From an uncultured Lachnospiraceae bacterium (GTDB lineage Bacteria > Bacillota > Clostridia > Lachnospirales > Lachnospiraceae), in assembly GCA_945913255.1 (NCBI GenBank), contig CAMEDC010000001.1:62001-126000 (forward strand): DNA of 64,000 nucleotides, given 5' to 3'. The stretch's first letter is position 1. Each line of letters opens with the position of its first letter. The position numbers were made by a program, and so were the translations under genes. The notes under the pieces were generated by a model, which was not told where the DNA came from, searched no databases, and saw nothing but the letters and a program-made list of their open reading frames with translations. This document shows, one piece after another, positions 7,951-16,547 of this stretch.

Positions 7951-9624
7951 TTAAACTTCCATGATAATGGGCAGAATCATCGGTCTTCTCTTGGTCTTTT
8001 TCCAGACGTAGTCGCCGAGAGCGTCCTTGGTTGTATTTTTCAGCTTGCCCCAGTCGGTAATGCCTCTGTCAAGGCACTTCTGCAGAGCTTCGTCCACCGT
8101 ATGGCGTGCTTCTTCAATCAGTTCATCTGATTCCTTTACATAAACAAAACCGCGGGATACGATATCCGGTCCCGCCACCAGCTGACCGCTTACTCTGTCC
8201 AGACTCATCACGACAATCATGATGCCATCTTCCGCAAGGTGCTGTCTGTCACGTAATACCACATTCCCGACATCGCCAACGCCGAGACCATCCACCAGAA
8301 TCGCACCGGTGGGAACCTTTCCCGTCACCTTTGCACACTCACTGTCCATCTCCAGTACATCACCTGAGGACAGAATAAAGATATTCTCTTTCTCAATGCC
8401 AAGGCTCTGGGCAATTTTGGCCTGCGCCTTCAGATGCTTGTACTCACCGTGTACCGGAACCGCATACTTCGGATGTACCAGCGTATAAATCAGTTTGATT
8501 TCTTCCTGGCAGGCATGTCCCGACACATGGGCATCCTGGAAAATAACATCCGCACCTTTGCGCAGCAGTTCGTTAATTACCTTTGTCACAGACTTCTCAT
8601 TTCCGGGAATCGGATTGGAGGAGAAAATAACGGTATCCCCTGCACCAATGGTAATTTTCCGATGCATCCCGTTTGCCATACGGCTCAGAGCAGCCATGCT
8701 TTCACCCTGGCTTCCGGTCGTTATGATAACCTGCTGGTCATCCGGATAATTTTTCAGCTGGTCTATTTCAATCAACGTATTATCAGGGATACTGATACAT
8801 TCCAGATTCCGCGCCGTTTCAATAATATTCACCATACTGCGACCTTCGACGCAGACCTTCTTGCCGAATTTATACGCTGTATTGATAATCTGCTGCACAC
8901 GATCCACGTTGGAAGCAAAGGTTGCCACAAAAATTCTTGTGTTCTTATGCTCCTCAAACAGATTGTCGAAAGTCTTTCCCACCGTTTTTTCTGAAGGTGT
9001 AAACCCGGGCCTCTCCGCATTGGTGGAATCGCACATCAGCGCCAGAACGCCCTTTTTTCCAAGCTCGGCAAAGCGCTGCAGATCAATCGCATCACCAAAC
9101 ACAGGTGTGTAATCCACCTTAAAGTCACCTGTATGCACCACCACACCGGCAGGAGAGTAGATTGCCAGTGCAGCCGCATCCACGATACTGTGGTTTGTTT
9201 TGATAAACTCTACCCGGAACTGTCCGAGATTGATGGATTGTCCGAACTTAACCACCTTTCTCTTGGTTCCTTTCATCAGGTTATGCTCTTTCAGCTTGTT
9301 TTCGATAATACCCATGGTCAGTCTCGTAGCATAAATCGGCACATTGATATCCCGCAGCACATAAGGAAGTGCACCGATATGGTCTTCATGGCCGTGAGTA
9401 ATCATGAATCCCTTTACCTTGTCAATATTATCTTTCAGATAAGTCACATCGGGAATGACAAGGTCGATTCCCAGCATATCATCTGCCGGGAAAGACAGAC
9501 CGCAGTCCACCACAATAATACTGTCTTCATATTCGAAGGCAGTAATATTCATGCCAATTTGCTCCAGACCTCCCAAAGGGATAATTTTCAGCCTGGAAGC
9601 GCTGTTATTCTCTTTTTTCTTCAA
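7951..9624 (-). CDS. rnj: Ribonuclease J
   Basis: This 557-residue exo/endoribonuclease belongs to the metallo-beta-lactamase beta-CASP family and takes part in mRNA decay and rRNA maturation. The zinc motif THGHEDHIGALPYVL is near residues 77-91, further metal ligands lie in HTGDFKVD, the beta-CASP region holds CDSTNAERPG, and the C-terminal part has DAHVSGHACQEE and HPKYAVPVHGEYKHL. The start codon is TTG, supported by GGAGG 8 bases upstream. It lies inside the end of the fur gene (20-base overlap), which suggests translational coupling. Confidence 0.95.
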   Translation of the reverse strand: MKKKENNSASRLKIIPLGGLEQIGMNITAFEYEDSIIVVDCGLSFPADDMLGIDLVIPDVTYLKDNIDKVKGFMITHGHEDHIGALPYVLRDINVPIYATRLTMGIIENKLKEHNLMKGTKRKVVKFGQSINLGQFRVEFIKTNHSIVDAAALAIYSPAGVVVHTGDFKVDYTPVFGDAIDLQRFAELGKKGVLALMCDSTNAERPGFTPSEKTVGKTFDNLFEEHKNTRIFVATFASNVDRVQQIINTAYKFGKKVCVEGRSMVNIIETARNLECISIPDNTLIEIDQLKNYPDDQQVIITTGSQGESMAALSRMANGMHRKITIGAGDTVIFSSNPIPGNEKSVTKVINELLRKGADVIFQDAHVSGHACQEEIKLIYTLVHPKYAVPVHGEYKHLKAQAKIAQSLGIEKENIFILSSGDVLEMDSECAKVTGKVPTGAILVDGLGVGDVGNVVLRDRQHLAEDGIMIVVMSLDRVSGQLVAGPDIVSRGFVYVKESDELIEEARHTVDEALQKCLDRGITDWGKLKNTTKDALGDYVWKKTKRRPMILPIIMEV

Positions 9625-10084
9625 TCAGATTTCCTCCAAACTCTTTGCATTCTTTGCAGTAGCCATAGAGCTTGACTTCATGATTCACAACAGAAAATCC
9701 GGTCGTTTCGGCAATCTTCTCTTCCAGCTCCTCCAGCAAATCATCCCGGAATGAGATCACCTTACCGCATTTCTTACAGATTAAGTGGTGATGATGGTGC
9801 TTCTGCCCGTGGTTAGGAGCACTCCCCATCTCGTAACGCACAAAGCCATCATCAAAATTAATCCGGTCAATCAGATGCAGCTCATTTAACAACTGTATTG
9901 TTCTATAAACAGTAGCCAGTCCAATTTCAGGATAGTCTACTTTTACAAGCTCAAATATTTCTTCGGCAGTAAGATGCTCTTCCGGGCAGGACGCAATGGC
10001 CTCCAACACTCGAAGTCTCTGGTTGGTGACCTTTAATCCTTTCTCCTTCAGTAGCTGTCTGAATTCCTCTCTGTCAACTGCCAT
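9605..10084 (-). CDS. Fur family transcriptional repressor
   Basis: The 159-residue metal-responsive regulator has an N-terminal winged helix (KGLKVTNQRLRVLEAI... LATVYRTIQLL) and a C-terminal dimer domain with HGQKHHHHHLICKKCGKV and YGYCKEC, the two CxxC pairs that bind structural zinc. Whether it senses iron, zinc, manganese or peroxide cannot be decided from sequence, although the histidine-rich stretch is typical of Fur/PerR types. It sits in the middle of the housekeeping run and overlaps rnj. Confidence 0.9.
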   Translation of the reverse strand: MAVDREEFRQLLKEKGLKVTNQRLRVLEAIASCPEEHLTAEEIFELVKVDYPEIGLATVYRTIQLLNELHLIDRINFDDGFVRYEMGSAPNHGQKHHHHHLICKKCGKVISFRDDLLEELEEKIAETTGFSVVNHEVKLYGYCKECKEFGGNLIEEKRE

Positions 10085-10142
10085 ACGTGCCTCCCGCAGA
10101 AATTATGCACTCATTCCGCCTTACGGTTTCCCCGCAGTAAAG

Positions 10143-10412
10143 CTAATCCTGCACAAAGGTAACATCGTCCATCATGTTCTGGAATACACCTGCCACGGCC
10201 TCCAGTTCCTCATCATCGGACACAATCGTAAAAACACTCTCTTCCTCTCCGTCTTTGGAAAGATCTTTCAGAATCAGTGCTTCTCCGTCTCCCTCTTCGA
10301 AATCCGTCACAAGAATATAGTTATATCCACCGATTCTGGTCTGTTCCAGCACATAAAACTCTACCGGTTCTTCTCCCTCCGGATTGAACGTAATTTTCTC
10401 CAATTTCGCCAT
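10143..10412 (-). CDS. DUF1292 protein (YrzB type)
   Basis: This 89-residue acidic protein has the DUF1292 pattern EPVEFYVLEQTRIGGYNYILV, then many Asp/Glu. The function is unknown in all bacteria. It is almost always encoded next to ruvX and ireB, as here. An upstream in-frame ATG would add 19 basic residues, but GAGGG 8 bases before the internal ATG (MAKLEKITF) is a much better ribosome site, so that start is used. Confidence 0.85.
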   Translation of the reverse strand: MAKLEKITFNPEGEEPVEFYVLEQTRIGGYNYILVTDFEEGDGEALILKDLSKDGEEESVFTIVSDDEELEAVAGVFQNMMDDVTFVQD

Positions 10413-10506
10413 TTGCTTATCCCTCATCCCCGGTACGTTTTTACGTCCGGTCTTCTTTGACATCCGCATATGCAGACAATTCTGTCTCTGCTGCTCTTAT
10501 TCGATT

Positions 10507-10941
10507 TCAATCCTTCTTTTCCGCCGCATTGCAGTCCAGATACCCCTGCAAAATCAGCGTCGCCGCAATCATATCAACATAATTCTTACGATTCTCTCTC
10601 CGAATTCCTGCCTCCATCATTATCTCATCGGCAGCAACGGTTGTCAGACGCTCATCCCACATAACAACAGGCAGACCGGTTCTCCGCTCCAGCTTCTCTT
10701 TAAATTCCATGGTCAGTTCAACGCGGGCACCTTCCGTTCCATTCATATTTACCGGAAGTCCCAGCACAATCTTTTCCACGTCATTTTCCACAATCAGTTC
10801 TTCAATCCGGGCTAGGGTCTGGCGCAGTTTGTTCTCCTCCTTGCGCCGGATAATCTCCACACCCTGAGCCGTGATAAGCAGACTGTCGCTGATTGCCACA
10901 CCCACGGTTTTCGAGCCGAAATCAAGCCCCATGATACGCAT
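10507..10941 (-). CDS. ruvX: RuvX/YqgF family nuclease
   Basis: The 144-residue RNase H-fold protein begins with [19 protein letters not shown] (first catalytic Asp), contains [14 protein letters not shown], then [10 protein letters not shown] (catalytic Glu) and [20 protein letters not shown] (last Asp). Family members resolve Holliday junctions in vitro or process the 5' end of 16S rRNA precursors. It lies 10 bases downstream of ireB, a pairing shared with Bacillus (yrzL-yrrK). Confidence 0.93.
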   Translation of the reverse strand: MRIMGLDFGSKTVGVAISDSLLITAQGVEIIRRKEENKLRQTLARIEELIVENDVEKIVLGLPVNMNGTEGARVELTMEFKEKLERRTGLPVVMWDERLTTVAADEIMMEAGIRRENRKNYVDMIAATLILQGYLDCNAAEKKD

Positions 10942-10951
10942 GGCAGTCCTC

Positions 10952-11215
10952 CTACTTCCAGTTCTTTGTACGGATATACTCCGTCAAAAGTTCTTCCACC
11001 AATTCATCCCGCTCCACCTTCATAATCAGGCTTCTTGCGTTTTTATGGCTGGTAATATAAGTCGGATCTCCACTCATGATATAACCGACAATCTGATTTA
11101 CCGGGTTATATCCTTTCTCGCTCAAAGCTTCATAAACGGTAGCCAATACCAGTTTTGCTCCGGTCTCAGGTTCTGTCTCTACCTTGAAGTATTGTGTATT
11201 TCCCAAGTCCTGCAT
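10952..11215 (-). CDS. ireB: IreB family regulatory phosphoprotein
   Basis: The 87-residue protein is of the DUF965/IreB family (YrzL in Bacillus), with the conserved core [21 protein letters not shown] and [19 protein letters not shown]. In Enterococcus, IreB is the phosphorylation target of the PASTA kinase IreK and acts on cell-wall stress and cephalosporin tolerance. The phosphorylated threonines there are near the N-terminus, where this protein has one threonine (NTQYFKV). It is the first gene of the nine-gene run and has its own promoter. Confidence 0.92.
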   Translation of the reverse strand: MQDLGNTQYFKVETEPETGAKLVLATVYEALSEKGYNPVNQIVGYIMSGDPTYITSHKNARSLIMKVERDELVEELLTEYIRTKNWK

Positions 11216-11287
11216 ATCTAAACCTCATTCTTCCGGTACATTACATTCCACGCAGCTGCTGTACTCAGCTGCTTTCGCTATTTTTTA

Positions 11288-11316
11288 ATCATACCTCATT
11301 TGTCGCAAAAATTCAA
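11288..11316 (-). promoter_or_regulatory. Promoter of the ireB operon
   Basis: TTGAAT and TATGAT are 17 bases apart on the minus strand, starting about 20 bases after the mtaB stop codon. The leader contains a hairpin GCAGCTG/CAGCTGC (about 11253-11273). Confidence 0.62.
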
Positions 11317-11334
11317 GGTGGCTGTGGCGTACTG

Positions 11335-12816
11335 TTACAGGAATTCTCCCGCAGTCTCCCCTGTCAGTATTTCATCGGTCAGGAAACCGGAAATCTTTAC
11401 CCTTACCATAGTATTCAGACAGCGTTCACCCGTACTTTTCTCTGCTCTGAGGGCTACCTTCACATAATCTGCCGTATGTCCTACCAGATAATCCGTTCCC
11501 TCTATCTTCCTTTTTTCCTCCAGGAGCACCTCTGCTTCCCGACCTATGTAGGTTCTCCGAAATTCCACAGACTGACGTTTTTCCATTTCCAGTAATTCAT
11601 TGCTTCTGGATGCTTTCACGGGCTCAGGTATCTGCCCGGGCATTCCTGCCGCAACGGTTCCTTCCCTTTTGGAGTACTTAAAAATGTGCATCTCATAAAA
11701 GCGTACTTTTTCAAGGAAACGCTTCGTCTGCTCGAACTCCTCTTCCGTCTCTCCGGGGAATCCCGTAATCACATCCGTTGTAATTGCCGGATTCCGGAAT
11801 GCCTTTCTCAAATAATCCACACAGGCATAGTATTCCCCTGTTGTATAATGTCTATTCATTCTTCGCAATGTCTCATTGCAGCCGCTTTGCAGGGAAAGGT
11901 GAAAATGTGGGCAGACCTTTGGCAGGGCCGCCAGTCTCTCCGCCGTCTGTTCCGTGACAATCCGCGGCTCCAGAGACCCGAGGCGAATTCTTCTGATGCC
12001 TTCCACCCCATGCAGCCTCTCAACCAGGTCAATCAGCCTGCTTTCCCCGGAGTATTCCCGTCGTTCTCCACGCTGTGCTTCCACACTTCTTCCCCGTTTC
12101 CATTCTTCCCCGTCAAAATCAATTCCATAGGAACTGATATGAATACCCGTGAGGACAATTTCCCGGTAGCCTCTCTCCGCCATTGTCCGCACTTCCTCCA
12201 GCACGTCTTCCGCCCTGCGGCTGCGCACGCGTCCTCTGGCATAGGGAATCGCACAATAGGAGCAGAACTGGTTGCAGCCGTCCTGTATTTTGATATAAGC
12301 CCTGGTATGCTCTGCTGTCTGTTTCAGTTGCATCTCTTCATATTCATAGGTATGGTTAATATCAAGAACCGTTGTGCCATGAAGGGTTTTGTCCGATTTT
12401 TTCCCTGATGATTTTGGTTCTCCGTTCTCCTGATATTCACCGGGTAATTCGTTGTTTCGCTCTTCTTCCCGCTCCTTCAGGTATTCTTCCAGAATCGCTA
12501 CGATGTCCTTTTTTCGATTATTGCCGATTGCCAAATCAATGCTTTCATCCTTTTCAATACTCTCACGTCCGGTCTGGACATAGCATCCTACCGCCACCAC
12601 CACCGCATCCGGATTCAGCTGTTTTGCCCTGTGCAGCATCTGACGGCTCTTTCTGTCTGCAATATTTGTGACAGTGCATGTATTTACAATATAAATATCA
12701 GCAATCGTATCAAATGGTACAACATTGTACCCCTTTTCTTGTAACTTTTGTTGCATTACTTCTATCTCATAAGAATTTACCTTGCATCCGAGGTTGTGCA
12801 ATGCTACATTTTTCAT
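11335..12816 (-). CDS. mtaB: tRNA t6A37 methylthiotransferase MtaB
   Basis: This radical-SAM enzyme of 493 residues adds a methylthio group to N6-threonylcarbamoyladenosine 37 of tRNAs reading ANN codons. The N-terminal UPF0004 domain has the three cluster cysteines (NLGCKVN, VNTCTVT, AVGCYVQ), the radical-SAM core has CNQFCSYCAIPYARGR, and the C-terminal region has a TRAM RNA-binding domain. Between the first two domains is a longer than usual polar linker (about residues 115-150), and a second charged insert lies near residue 225. The ATG giving MKNVALHNLGCK is chosen with GTGAGGA upstream; a GTG four codons earlier is possible. It fits the prmA-rsmE-mtaB order seen in clostridia. Confidence 0.93.
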   Translation of the reverse strand: MKNVALHNLGCKVNSYEIEVMQQKLQEKGYNVVPFDTIADIYIVNTCTVTNIADRKSRQMLHRAKQLNPDAVVVAVGCYVQTGRESIEKDESIDLAIGNNRKKDIVAILEEYLKEREEERNNELPGEYQENGEPKSSGKKSDKTLHGTTVLDINHTYEYEEMQLKQTAEHTRAYIKIQDGCNQFCSYCAIPYARGRVRSRRAEDVLEEVRTMAERGYREIVLTGIHISSYGIDFDGEEWKRGRSVEAQRGERREYSGESRLIDLVERLHGVEGIRRIRLGSLEPRIVTEQTAERLAALPKVCPHFHLSLQSGCNETLRRMNRHYTTGEYYACVDYLRKAFRNPAITTDVITGFPGETEEEFEQTKRFLEKVRFYEMHIFKYSKREGTVAAGMPGQIPEPVKASRSNELLEMEKRQSVEFRRTYIGREAEVLLEEKRKIEGTDYLVGHTADYVKVALRAEKSTGERCLNTMVRVKISGFLTDEILTGETAGEFL

Positions 12817-12849
12817 ATGATTCCTCACTTTTTTTGTATTGTTTTATCC

Positions 12850-12878
12850 TTGACTTTTATCCGCTTTCCCATTAAGAT
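12850..12878 (+). promoter_or_regulatory. Promoter of the HPr-like gene
   Basis: TTGACT and TAAGAT are 17 bases apart and point to the plus-strand gene. An AAGGAGG ribosome site follows at 12902-12909. The -35 box lies 34 bases upstream of the divergent mtaB start. Confidence 0.78.
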
Positions 12879-12918
12879 GTACTCAGAAGGTATGACACCC
12901 ACAAGGAGGTAAACAACT

Positions 12919-13149
12919 ATGAAAACAGTACAGATTTCTTTAAATTCCATTGACAAAGTAAAATCCTTCGTAAATGATATTACCAAGTTCGATTATGATT
13001 TCGATCTGGTATCCGGCAGATATGTTATCGATGCAAAGTCCATCATGGGTATTTTCAGCCTGGATCTTTCCAAGCCTATCGATTTGAATATCCATGCAGA
13101 GGATGGCGCTGATGAAGTTCTCGCTGTTCTGAAGCCTTACATTGTATAA
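12919..13149 (+). CDS. HPr family protein lacking the active-site histidine (Crh-like)
   Basis: The 76-residue protein has the HPr fold pattern. The Ser-46 region is kept (DAKSIMGIFSLDLSKP, compare KSIMGVMSLG of HPr), but the GxHARP loop that holds the phosphorylated His-15 is replaced by NSIDKVKSFV. It therefore cannot carry phosphate in the sugar phosphotransferase chain. Crh of Bacillus has the same pattern (no His-15, Ser-46 kept) and works as a CcpA corepressor. A similar catabolite-control role is possible but unproven. It has its own promoter, strong ribosome site and terminator, and is one of the few plus-strand genes in this region. Confidence 0.85.
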   Translation: MKTVQISLNSIDKVKSFVNDITKFDYDFDLVSGRYVIDAKSIMGIFSLDLSKPIDLNIHAEDGADEVLAVLKPYIV

Positions 13150-13171
13150 TCTCAGAGAAAAAGAAATAAGA

Positions 13172-13213
13172 AAAGCTCCAGAGGACGCAATCACTTTGGA
13201 GCTTTCTTTTTTT
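13172..13213 (+). terminator. Terminator of the HPr-like gene
   Basis: AAAGCTCCA pairs with TGGAGCTTT around a 16-base loop, followed by CTTTTTTT. It lies between the convergent HPr-like and thiI genes. Confidence 0.85.
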
Positions 13214-13228
13214 GCTTTCCTAACTCAA

Positions 13229-14407
13229 CTACTCGACAATAATCAGTTCGTCGGTCTCTAACGCCGTCTTCACCAGCTCATCAATCTTCTCATCCAGATT
13301 ATGCTCATGCCTGCGGATAATATTCACATTGGGCTTCGTCACAGGGTGCTTTGCCACAAAGATGGTACAGCAATCCTCAAAGGGAAGAATCGAAGTTTCA
13401 AAGGTATCAATCTTCTTTGCTACTGCCACAATCTCTTCCTTGTCAAAACCAATCAGCGGACGATATACCGGCAGCTCGCACACCTCATTGGTGGCAATCA
13501 GGGAGTTCATGGTCTGGGAAGCCACCTGCCCGATACTCTCACCTGTTATCAATCCAAGGCATTCCGTTTCCCTGGCAATATGCTCCGCAATCCGCATCAT
13601 ATATCTGCGCATAATGATCGTCAGCTCCTCATGGGGACACTTTTCATGAATGTAGAGCTGAATATCCGTAAAGTTAATCACATGAAGATAAATGGGGCCG
13701 GTATAGCGGGATACGATTCTTGCCAGGTCTACCACTTTCTGTTTTGCACGTTCGCTGGTGTATGGCGGTGCATGGAAATAAACCGCATCAATCTTGACAC
13801 CGCGCTTTGCAATCATATAGCCTGCAACGGGAGAATCGATACCGCCGGACAAAAGCAGCATTGCCTTGCCGCCGGTTCCCACCGGCATACCACCGGGCCC
13901 GGGAATGATTTCCGAATAAATATAAATTTTCTCCCGGATTTCCACCGTCAACATAATGTCGGGCTGATGAACATCTACCGTCATCTCCGGATAGGCATTT
14001 AAAATTGCCTCTCCCAGGTCGGCATTGATTTCCATGGAATCCTTCGGATAATTTTTGCGGGCACGACGTGCATTCACTTTAAATGTTTTACGGCATCCGG
14101 GATAAACGTCCCCTATATATCCGACAACCGTGTCGCAAAGTTTTTCAAAGCCCTCATCTTCCACATAAATCATCGGGCAGATGCCGGAGATTCCAAACAC
14201 GCGCTGCAGATGCGCCACAGCTTCCTCGTAATCAAATTCTCCTTCTGCCTCCACGAAAATTCTTCCCTGTGTCTTGGAAATCAGAAATTTCCCCTCACAT
14301 TTTTTGAGAGCAAACTTTATCTGATGAATCAACGCATCCTCAAACAGATAGCGATTTTTCCCCTTTACTCCGATTTCCGCATACTTTATCAAAAAGGCTG
14401 TAAACAT
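13229..14407 (-). CDS. thiI: tRNA 4-thiouridine synthase ThiI
   Basis: The 392-residue enzyme has an N-terminal ferredoxin-like/THUMP region (to about residue 165) and an ATP pyrophosphatase domain with LLSGGIDSPVAGYMIAKRG (PP-loop) near residues 180-198. It makes 4-thiouridine at tRNA position 8 and may supply sulfur for thiamine. The rhodanese domain of the E. coli enzyme is absent, as usual in Firmicutes, where a dedicated NifS desulfurase next door gives the sulfur; the conserved FEDCCTIF cysteines probably take it up. The start MFTAFLIKYAEIG has GAGGAG 5 bases upstream; 11 codons of open frame upstream are rejected. Confidence 0.94.
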   Translation of the reverse strand: MFTAFLIKYAEIGVKGKNRYLFEDALIHQIKFALKKCEGKFLISKTQGRIFVEAEGEFDYEEAVAHLQRVFGISGICPMIYVEDEGFEKLCDTVVGYIGDVYPGCRKTFKVNARRARKNYPKDSMEINADLGEAILNAYPEMTVDVHQPDIMLTVEIREKIYIYSEIIPGPGGMPVGTGGKAMLLLSGGIDSPVAGYMIAKRGVKIDAVYFHAPPYTSERAKQKVVDLARIVSRYTGPIYLHVINFTDIQLYIHEKCPHEELTIIMRRYMMRIAEHIARETECLGLITGESIGQVASQTMNSLIATNEVCELPVYRPLIGFDKEEIVAVAKKIDTFETSILPFEDCCTIFVAKHPVTKPNVNIIRRHEHNLDEKIDELVKTALETDELIIVE

Positions 14408-14447
14408 GTTTTCTCCTCTCCGTACAAACTCGCAGTGCACCCCGCAC

Positions 14448-14465
14448 CTGCAAGCAAGCTTGCAG
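14448..14465. repeat. Perfect palindrome between nifS and thiI
   Basis: CTGCAAGC and GCTTGCAG pair around two bases. The 88-base gap also contains GCAGTGC twice in direct orientation and once inverted (GCACTGC), so the intercistronic RNA is highly structured. There is no U-tract, so it is more likely a stability or processing element than a terminator. Confidence 0.55.
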
Positions 14466-14495
14466 TGCGACTGTCGAACCTATCTGCACTGCTTG

Positions 14496-15665
14496 TTACC
14501 TACGTGCATATCTTCTCAGTATAGGAATTTTATCATACAATACCTGCAAAGTATAGTCTATTTCTTCTATTGTCGTATAGACGGAAAAGCTGAAACGAAT
14601 GGTGGATTCCAGCATCCGCCTTTCCACACCGATGGCTTTCAGGGTAGCCGAAGGCTGCGGCTTATGGGCAGAGCATGCACTTCCCGCCGACACATAAATC
14701 CCCTCTTCCTCCAGAGCATGCAGTAAAACCTCACTGCGAACACCGCCGAAGGAAACACTGACAATATGAGGCGCAGTTCCTTCCCCGTCCGATTTTCCGG
14801 GCAGAAGACCGTTAATTTTCACATCCTCCAGCTTCCGCACCCCATCCATAAAATACTTTTTGCATTGGCACAGACGCTCCAGATCTTCGTCATAATGCTG
14901 ATACAAAAGCTCTGCAGCCCGCGCCATGCCTGCCGCACCCGGCACATTATCCGTTCCGGAGCGAAGATTCATTTGCTGACCGCCGCCGTGCAGAAGAGGC
15001 TGTATCTTTACTTTTTCTCCGATGTAAAGCAGTCCGATGCCTTTCGGACCATGGATTTTATGCCCGCTGACAGACAGCAGGTCAATCCCCATTTTATGGG
15101 GATAAATTCTGGCTTTTCCAAATCCCTGAACTGCATCTACATGGAACAATGTGTCAGGGTTCATTCGCTTTATCAGGGCACCGGCTTCCGCAATGGGCTG
15201 AAGCGCACCAATTTCATTGTTTGTGTGCATAATGGATACCAGAATTGTATCCGGAGTCATAGCACGGCACAAATCATCCGTGGAAATCTGTCCGTAAGAA
15301 TTTACCGGCAGATATGTCACACAATACCCCAGCGATTCCAGATATTCGCAGGTTCGAAGAATCGCCGGATGCTCTATCTGTGTTGTAATAATATGCTTTC
15401 CCTTTCGGCTGTTTGCAAACGCACAACCAATGAGCGCCATGTTATCTGATTCCGTACCGCCCGAGGTAAAGAAAATTTCTTTTTCCTTCACTTTCAGAAG
15501 TCTTGCCATCGTCTCTTTTGCATAGCGCAGATGATTCTCGGCCTGTACTCCTTTCATATGGAGACTGGAAGGATTGCCGTAATCTTCGCACATTATTTTC
15601 TTCATCAACTCCGCAACCTCCGGAAAAACACGCGTGGTAGCGGAATTGTCCAAATAAACTTCCAT
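14496..15665 (-). CDS. Cysteine desulfurase (NifS/IscS type, ThiI partner)
   Basis: This 389-residue PLP enzyme removes sulfur from cysteine as a persulfide. It begins MEVYLDNSATTRVFPEV, has the PLP lysine in VSGHKIHGPKGIG near residue 200, and carries the catalytic cysteine in VSAGSACSAHKPQPS near residue 325 on a short class I type loop. It lies directly upstream of thiI, which matches the nifZ-thiI pair of Bacillus, so its main job is probably sulfur supply for 4-thiouridine. AAGGAG precedes the start. Confidence 0.93.
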   Translation of the reverse strand: MEVYLDNSATTRVFPEVAELMKKIMCEDYGNPSSLHMKGVQAENHLRYAKETMARLLKVKEKEIFFTSGGTESDNMALIGCAFANSRKGKHIITTQIEHPAILRTCEYLESLGYCVTYLPVNSYGQISTDDLCRAMTPDTILVSIMHTNNEIGALQPIAEAGALIKRMNPDTLFHVDAVQGFGKARIYPHKMGIDLLSVSGHKIHGPKGIGLLYIGEKVKIQPLLHGGGQQMNLRSGTDNVPGAAGMARAAELLYQHYDEDLERLCQCKKYFMDGVRKLEDVKINGLLPGKSDGEGTAPHIVSVSFGGVRSEVLLHALEEEGIYVSAGSACSAHKPQPSATLKAIGVERRMLESTIRFSFSVYTTIEEIDYTLQVLYDKIPILRRYARR

Positions 15666-15759
15666 TTTCTTTTCTCCTTTTGCTGTTATCCTATCTTATG
15701 CAGAAAAGTTGGTTTCTGCGCCTGCTTCGGCATTCTCACCACACGAAACCTTCCATGTC

Positions 15760-16533
15760 CTACTCTCCTGAACACTCCGTTTCCTCCAGCCCTTCCAGGG
15801 CATACATCATCCAGGAAAGGACAGTCATTCCCGCCGTCTCTGTCCGCAGAATCCTCTTTCCTAACGTAATGGGTTCGATTCCGTTTTCCATGGCAAGCTG
15901 TACCTCGCTCTCCTCGAAGCCGCCCTCCGGTCCGATAAATACAGCGATATCCTGTCCCGGTTTCAGCAGATTTATCATTTCTTTCGTCTTTTTCATTCCC
16001 TCTGCCAGTTCATAGGGGATCAATCTGACATCCATGTCAGAAGCCATTTTTACTGCCTGGGAAAAGCCCATAACCCCGGAGACCTGCGGTATCACCCCAC
16101 GCTTGCTCTGCTTTGCAGCCGCCTCCGCAATTCCCTGCCAGCGGGCAATCTTTGAGGAAGCCTTCTTCTCGTCCAGCTTCACCACGCACCGCTTCGCCGC
16201 CACAGGAATTACCTGATATACACCAAGTTCCACTGCCTTCTGGATAATGAGTTCCATTTTATCCGCTTTGGGCAGACCCTGAAACAGATAAATTCTGGAG
16301 GGCAGTTCTACGTTATCCTCTTTGATGAAACGCAGTTCACAGACTATTGCTTCCTCCCCCAGCTCCAAAATCCCGCAGCGGTACTCCCTGCCGTCCTGAC
16401 CGTTGCTGACACTGATTTCCTCTCCGGGCTTCATGCGGAGGACATTTTTCATATGATTGACATCGCTGCCGAGAATCATCACTTTCTTATCTGACAGATT
16501 AATTTGATTCGGTTCCACAAAAAACTGATACAT
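15760..16533 (-). CDS. rsmE: 16S rRNA m3U1498 methyltransferase RsmE
   Basis: The 257-residue SPOUT methyltransferase has an N-terminal PUA-like part (MYQFFVEPNQINLSDKKV... HMKNVLRMKPGEEI) and a C-terminal trefoil-knot domain (IYLFQGLPKADKMELIIQKAVELGVYQ, IGPEGGFEESEVQLA, LGKRILRTETA). It methylates U1498 of 16S rRNA. Fifteen upstream in-frame codons are not conserved; the ATG of MYQFF has GAGGA 5 bases before it and lies 14 bases after the prmA stop. The prmA-rsmE order is typical of Firmicutes. Confidence 0.94.
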   Translation of the reverse strand: MYQFFVEPNQINLSDKKVMILGSDVNHMKNVLRMKPGEEISVSNGQDGREYRCGILELGEEAIVCELRFIKEDNVELPSRIYLFQGLPKADKMELIIQKAVELGVYQVIPVAAKRCVVKLDEKKASSKIARWQGIAEAAAKQSKRGVIPQVSGVMGFSQAVKMASDMDVRLIPYELAEGMKKTKEMINLLKPGQDIAVFIGPEGGFEESEVQLAMENGIEPITLGKRILRTETAGMTVLSWMMYALEGLEETECSGE

Positions 16534-16547
16534 ACCAATCCTCACAG

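Noticed and set aside
10413-10469. Longer DUF1292 protein with a basic N-terminal extension
   Set aside because: The upstream start lacks a good ribosome site, whereas GAGGG lies 8 bases before the internal ATG that matches the family length.
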